Source: Micromonospora rifamycinica (GTDB lineage Bacteria; Actinomycetota; Actinomycetes; Mycobacteriales; Micromonosporaceae). From it: a DNA stretch of 64,000 nucleotides. Below are positions 61,961 through 64,000 of the stretch, in pieces (positions within the stretch are counted from its first letter, which is position 1; every line of letters begins with the position of its first letter). The DNA lies in the NCBI RefSeq assembly GCF_900090265.1, contig NZ_LT607752.1, forward strand, positions 4,588,001 to 4,652,000. The letters run 5' to 3'. The notes under the pieces were generated by a model. That model ran no database searches and had not been told where the DNA came from. It saw only the letters and a program-made list of their open reading frames with translations. The translations under genes were made by a program, and so were the position numbers.

Positions 61961-62989
61961 ATGGGCACAAGAGGAACACGGATCCGCCGCTCCACGCTGG
62001 CCGTCCTCACGGGCGCGGCGCTGGCCGGCCTGCTGGCGGTCACCGCGGCCGGCGCGGCACCCCGGCAGGCACCGCAGGAGAGGGCCGCCGCTGCGGCCCG
62101 TACCGACGTCTACCTCAAGGACGTCGCCGCCGACACCGGCATCCAGCCGCACTCGTACAGTCCGCTGTGGGCCAGCCCCGACATCAAGGTCTGCCCGACG
62201 GCGGTGGAGTGCTCGGTCAGCCAGAACCCGAGGGTCGGGGTCACCAACTACCTCTTCCTGAAGGTGCGCAACAACGGCCCGTACGGCTCGGGCATCGACA
62301 ACGGGGTCCTGCGGGTCTACCGGACGACCCCGGGCGGCGGTGCCACCTGGCCGACACACTGGACCCAGATCGGCGCGGTCAGCGTGCCCGTCTACCCGGG
62401 CGTGACCACGGTGACCATCCCGTGGACCGGGGTGCCCGGACCGGGCCACTTCTGCCTGCTGGCGCGCTGGGTGTCGCCCACCGACCCGATGACCTTCGAG
62501 GGTCCGAGCACCAGCGTCAACACGCAGTACAACAACAACATCGCCTGGCGCAACGTCGACTCGGTCCGGGTCGTCTCGGGCGGGCCGCGGGTGGTCCGGC
62601 CGTTCGCCATCGGCAACGTGACCGCCGTAGAGACCAAGAACGACCTGGTCTTCACCCAGGCGGCGGCGCAGGTGCAGGGGGCCCGGGTCTTCGTCGACCT
62701 CGGCCCGACCCTGTTCGAGCGCTGGCAGGCCACGGGCAAGGTCGGCACGGGGATCCGTCAGGTCGGCAAGACCGAGCTGGAGATCGTGGAGCCGGCACGG
62801 GCCAGCATCAGCGGGCTGGTGTTGAAGCCCGGTGAGCGCCTTGAGTTCTCCCTGGCCTTCTCGGCCGACACCGATCTCGCCAGGGGCGCCGCGCTCAACG
62901 TGACCCAGTTCGGGCCGGACGCCGACGGGACGGAACGGGCCGACCTCGGTGGGGTGCAGTACCTGCTGGAGTCCGAGCAGCGGGGCTAG
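61961..62989 (+). CDS. Secreted protein of unknown function
   Basis: 342 aa from the ATG at 61961. Clear signal peptide: MGTRGTRIRRSTLAVLTGAA with a hydrophobic core and a GAA.P cleavage region near residue 33. The mature part resembles extracellular beta-sandwich domains: DVYLKDVAADTGIQP, SPDIKVCPT, LFLKVRNNGPYGSG, VTIPWTGVPGPGHFCLLARW. The phrase 'VRNxGxxxS' plus a 'FCLLARW' strand is often found in CARDB-like or peptidase-associated adhesion domains. No enzyme motif was seen. Confidence 0.75.
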   Translation: MGTRGTRIRRSTLAVLTGAALAGLLAVTAAGAAPRQAPQERAAAAARTDVYLKDVAADTGIQPHSYSPLWASPDIKVCPTAVECSVSQNPRVGVTNYLFLKVRNNGPYGSGIDNGVLRVYRTTPGGGATWPTHWTQIGAVSVPVYPGVTTVTIPWTGVPGPGHFCLLARWVSPTDPMTFEGPSTSVNTQYNNNIAWRNVDSVRVVSGGPRVVRPFAIGNVTAVETKNDLVFTQAAAQVQGARVFVDLGPTLFERWQATGKVGTGIRQVGKTELEIVEPARASISGLVLKPGERLEFSLAFSADTDLARGAALNVTQFGPDADGTERADLGGVQYLLESEQRG

Positions 62990-63061
62990 CGCGATCGTCA
63001 GTACACCGGGTGGGGCGTGGGCCGACCGGTCCGCGCCCCACCCGCGTCCTCAAGGCCGGGG

Positions 63062-63149
63062 CCGACCGGCCACGCGACCGACCGGCCACGCGACCGACCG
63101 GCCACGCGACCGACCGGCCACGCGACCGACCGGCCACGCGACCGACCGG
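63062..63149. repeat. 16-bp tandem repeat, 5.5 copies
   Basis: The unit CCGACCGGCCACGCGA is repeated exactly five times from 63062 to 63141, followed by half a unit. A 16-bp period is not a multiple of three and the block is intergenic, between two convergent genes, ending 11 bp before the 157-aa gene's stop. There are no spacers, so it is not a CRISPR. Confidence 0.9.
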
Positions 63150-63159
63150 GCAGCGACGG

Positions 63160-63633
63160 TCAGCGCAGGCAGACCCAGGCGGTGGAGACCGCGTACCCGA
63201 CGGTGCGTGCACACAACTGGACCGGACCCGACGGCGGTACGCCCAACGAGAAGAAACCCACCGCGTCCACCGGCGCCTCGTCGTAGGTGCCGGCGGCGGT
63301 ACGGGCACTCACCCGTCCACCGCTGGAGGGGGAGAGCTGCCCGACGATCCCGGCGTCGGTCACCTCGATCTCCACCACCACCGATCCGCTGCGGAAGGAG
63401 AGCGTCCGGGCGGACGCGGCGGACCGGGTCATGCCGACCAGCTCGGCGTCCACCGCGGAGTCGAAGGTCAGCTCGGCGACGGCCAGCTCGGAATCCACCG
63501 TACGCCAGGTGAACGCCGCCAACGCCGCGCTCAGGTACGCCTCCGAGACCGGCCCGGTGTCCCACAGCGCCGCGCCCAGCTCCGTCGTCAGCGCCTCGTC
63601 ATCGACCGGCGGCCACGGCTCCATCCGGCTCAC
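63160..63633 (-). CDS. Hypothetical protein downstream of an ECF sigma factor
   Basis: 157 aa from a GTG at 63633 (an ATG at 63624 is an alternative). It overlaps the sigma factor gene by about 35 bp. The first ~60 residues are helical and acidic (EALTTELGAALWDTGPV), with YLSAALAAFTWRTVDSELA; the second half is beta-rich (LSFRSGSVVVEIEVTDAGIVGQLSP, FSLGVPPSGPVQLCART), like an Ig or carboxypeptidase-regulatory fold. There is no membrane segment, so it is not a classical anti-sigma factor, but the coupled position suggests a partner that regulates or binds the sigma factor. Confidence 0.7.
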   Translation of the reverse strand: MSRMEPWPPVDDEALTTELGAALWDTGPVSEAYLSAALAAFTWRTVDSELAVAELTFDSAVDAELVGMTRSAASARTLSFRSGSVVVEIEVTDAGIVGQLSPSSGGRVSARTAAGTYDEAPVDAVGFFSLGVPPSGPVQLCARTVGYAVSTAWVCLR

Positions 63634-64000
63634 CCCCGTTCGTACCGATGACTGACGCCCCGAGGAACTCGACGATCGCCGGGCATTCCCGCAGCCTACG
63701 CAGGCAACGGGCCTGCGTGGGGCCGATGCTGCCGAGGGGGATGCCCAACCGGGCGGCGACCTCCCGGTAGCTCATCGGCGGATCGGCCGTCAGCAGCGCC
63801 AACAGCGCCTGGCAGCGGGACGGGAGCTGCACGAAGCCCGCGCGTAACACCTGCCGCCGCTCCGCCCGCAGCAACTCGTCGTCCGGGGCGACCGCTGCCG
63901 CCTCCCGGGCGAAACCGTGGTAGGTCTCCAGCGAATCGTCGTACGGGTCGACGGGCTGTGCCCGCCGGCTCAGCCGGGACACCCGGTAGCACTCGCGCCG
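63599..64000 (-). CDS. RNA polymerase ECF sigma factor (5' end outside window)
   Basis: The C-terminal ~133 residues are visible. The frame is open to the window edge, where RECYRVSRLSRRAQP reads like the end of region 2, so the start lies beyond 64000. Region 4 is clear: FVQLPSRCQALLALLTADPPMSYREVAARLGIPLGSIGPTQARCLRRLR, with a typical helix-turn-helix. The short tail ends after the overlap with the 157-aa gene. ECF sigma factors of this shape control small local regulons in actinomycetes; the target is not visible. Confidence 0.88.
   Translation of the reverse strand, partial: RRECYRVSRLSRRAQPVDPYDDSLETYHGFAREAAAVAPDDELLRAERRQVLRAGFVQLPSRCQALLALLTADPPMSYREVAARLGIPLGSIGPTQARCLRRLRECPAIVEFLGASVIGTNGGEPDGAVAAGR

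Noticed and set aside
63062..63149. CRISPR array
   Set aside because: The repeat is only 16 bp, the units are directly adjacent without spacers, and no cas genes are near.

Overview
This 64 kb window is very GC-rich, with strong G/C at third codon positions and frequent GTG/TTG starts. It carries a SARP regulator, a bacterial type III PKS and several secreted carbohydrate-active proteins. It most likely comes from a filamentous actinomycete, and Micromonosporaceae is my best guess (inference, not tested). No rRNA, tRNA, transposase or CRISPR array was seen.

Region 1 (1-20356) is a caspase-fold locus with two outward-facing arms around a regulatory gap at 7237-7632. The minus-strand arm has a 64-aa helical protein, a CHAT protease with an intact His/Cys dyad, a CHAT-like protein lacking both residues, and a partial coiled-coil protein. 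The plus-strand arm has an AAA/LuxR regulator, a C14 caspase, a 75-aa protein, a 344-aa protein, a second active CHAT, a second dyad-less CHAT and a 73-aa relative of the 64-aa protein. The same set of active CHAT, inactive CHAT and small helical protein therefore occurs twice. It looks like a biological-conflict or signalling system.

Region 2 (20389-38360) is a biosynthetic cluster for a prenylated, probably amino-substituted naphthoquinone. Minus-strand genes encode a polyprenyl diphosphate synthase, a DegT-type aminotransferase, a cupin oxygenase, 1,3,6,8-tetrahydroxynaphthalene synthase (RppA), a DUF3050 protein, an AMP-forming ligase and an extra IspH. Plus-strand genes encode a SARP regulator, three methyltransferases (two with an identical 256-bp 5' end), an NphB-type aromatic prenyltransferase and a cytochrome P450. 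Three promoter regions carry 11-bp-phased heptamers close to GCCAAGC, followed at the same distance by a -10-like hexamer. This outlines a SARP regulon directly from the DNA.

Region 3 (38596-43673) holds WrbA, a DoxX-like protein and a divergent ECF41-type sigma factor. Next to them is a four-gene minus-strand operon: a 58-aa protein ending in Gly, an E1-like adenylating enzyme, a JAB/MPN isopeptidase and an E2-like protein with a conserved Cys. This is a bacterial relative of ubiquitin conjugation.

Region 4 (43890-55094) starts with a CE4 deacetylase carrying a CBM2. It continues with an apparent RiPP cluster in two convergent operons. The plus operon encodes a B12-type radical SAM maturase, a nucleotidyltransferase with a PqqD-like tail and a large protein fused to cyclophilin. 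The minus operon encodes a 50-aa candidate precursor, a PPDK-like enzyme lacking the ATP-grasp domain and a three-gene ABC exporter. I do not recognise this combination.

Region 5 (55811-64000) has a PETase/cutinase-like hydrolase fused to a ricin-type lectin, a tandem-duplicated LtrA membrane protein, a CBM2-FN3 secreted protein, two proteins of unknown function, a 16-bp tandem repeat, and a 5'-truncated ECF sigma factor overlapping a 157-aa partner.
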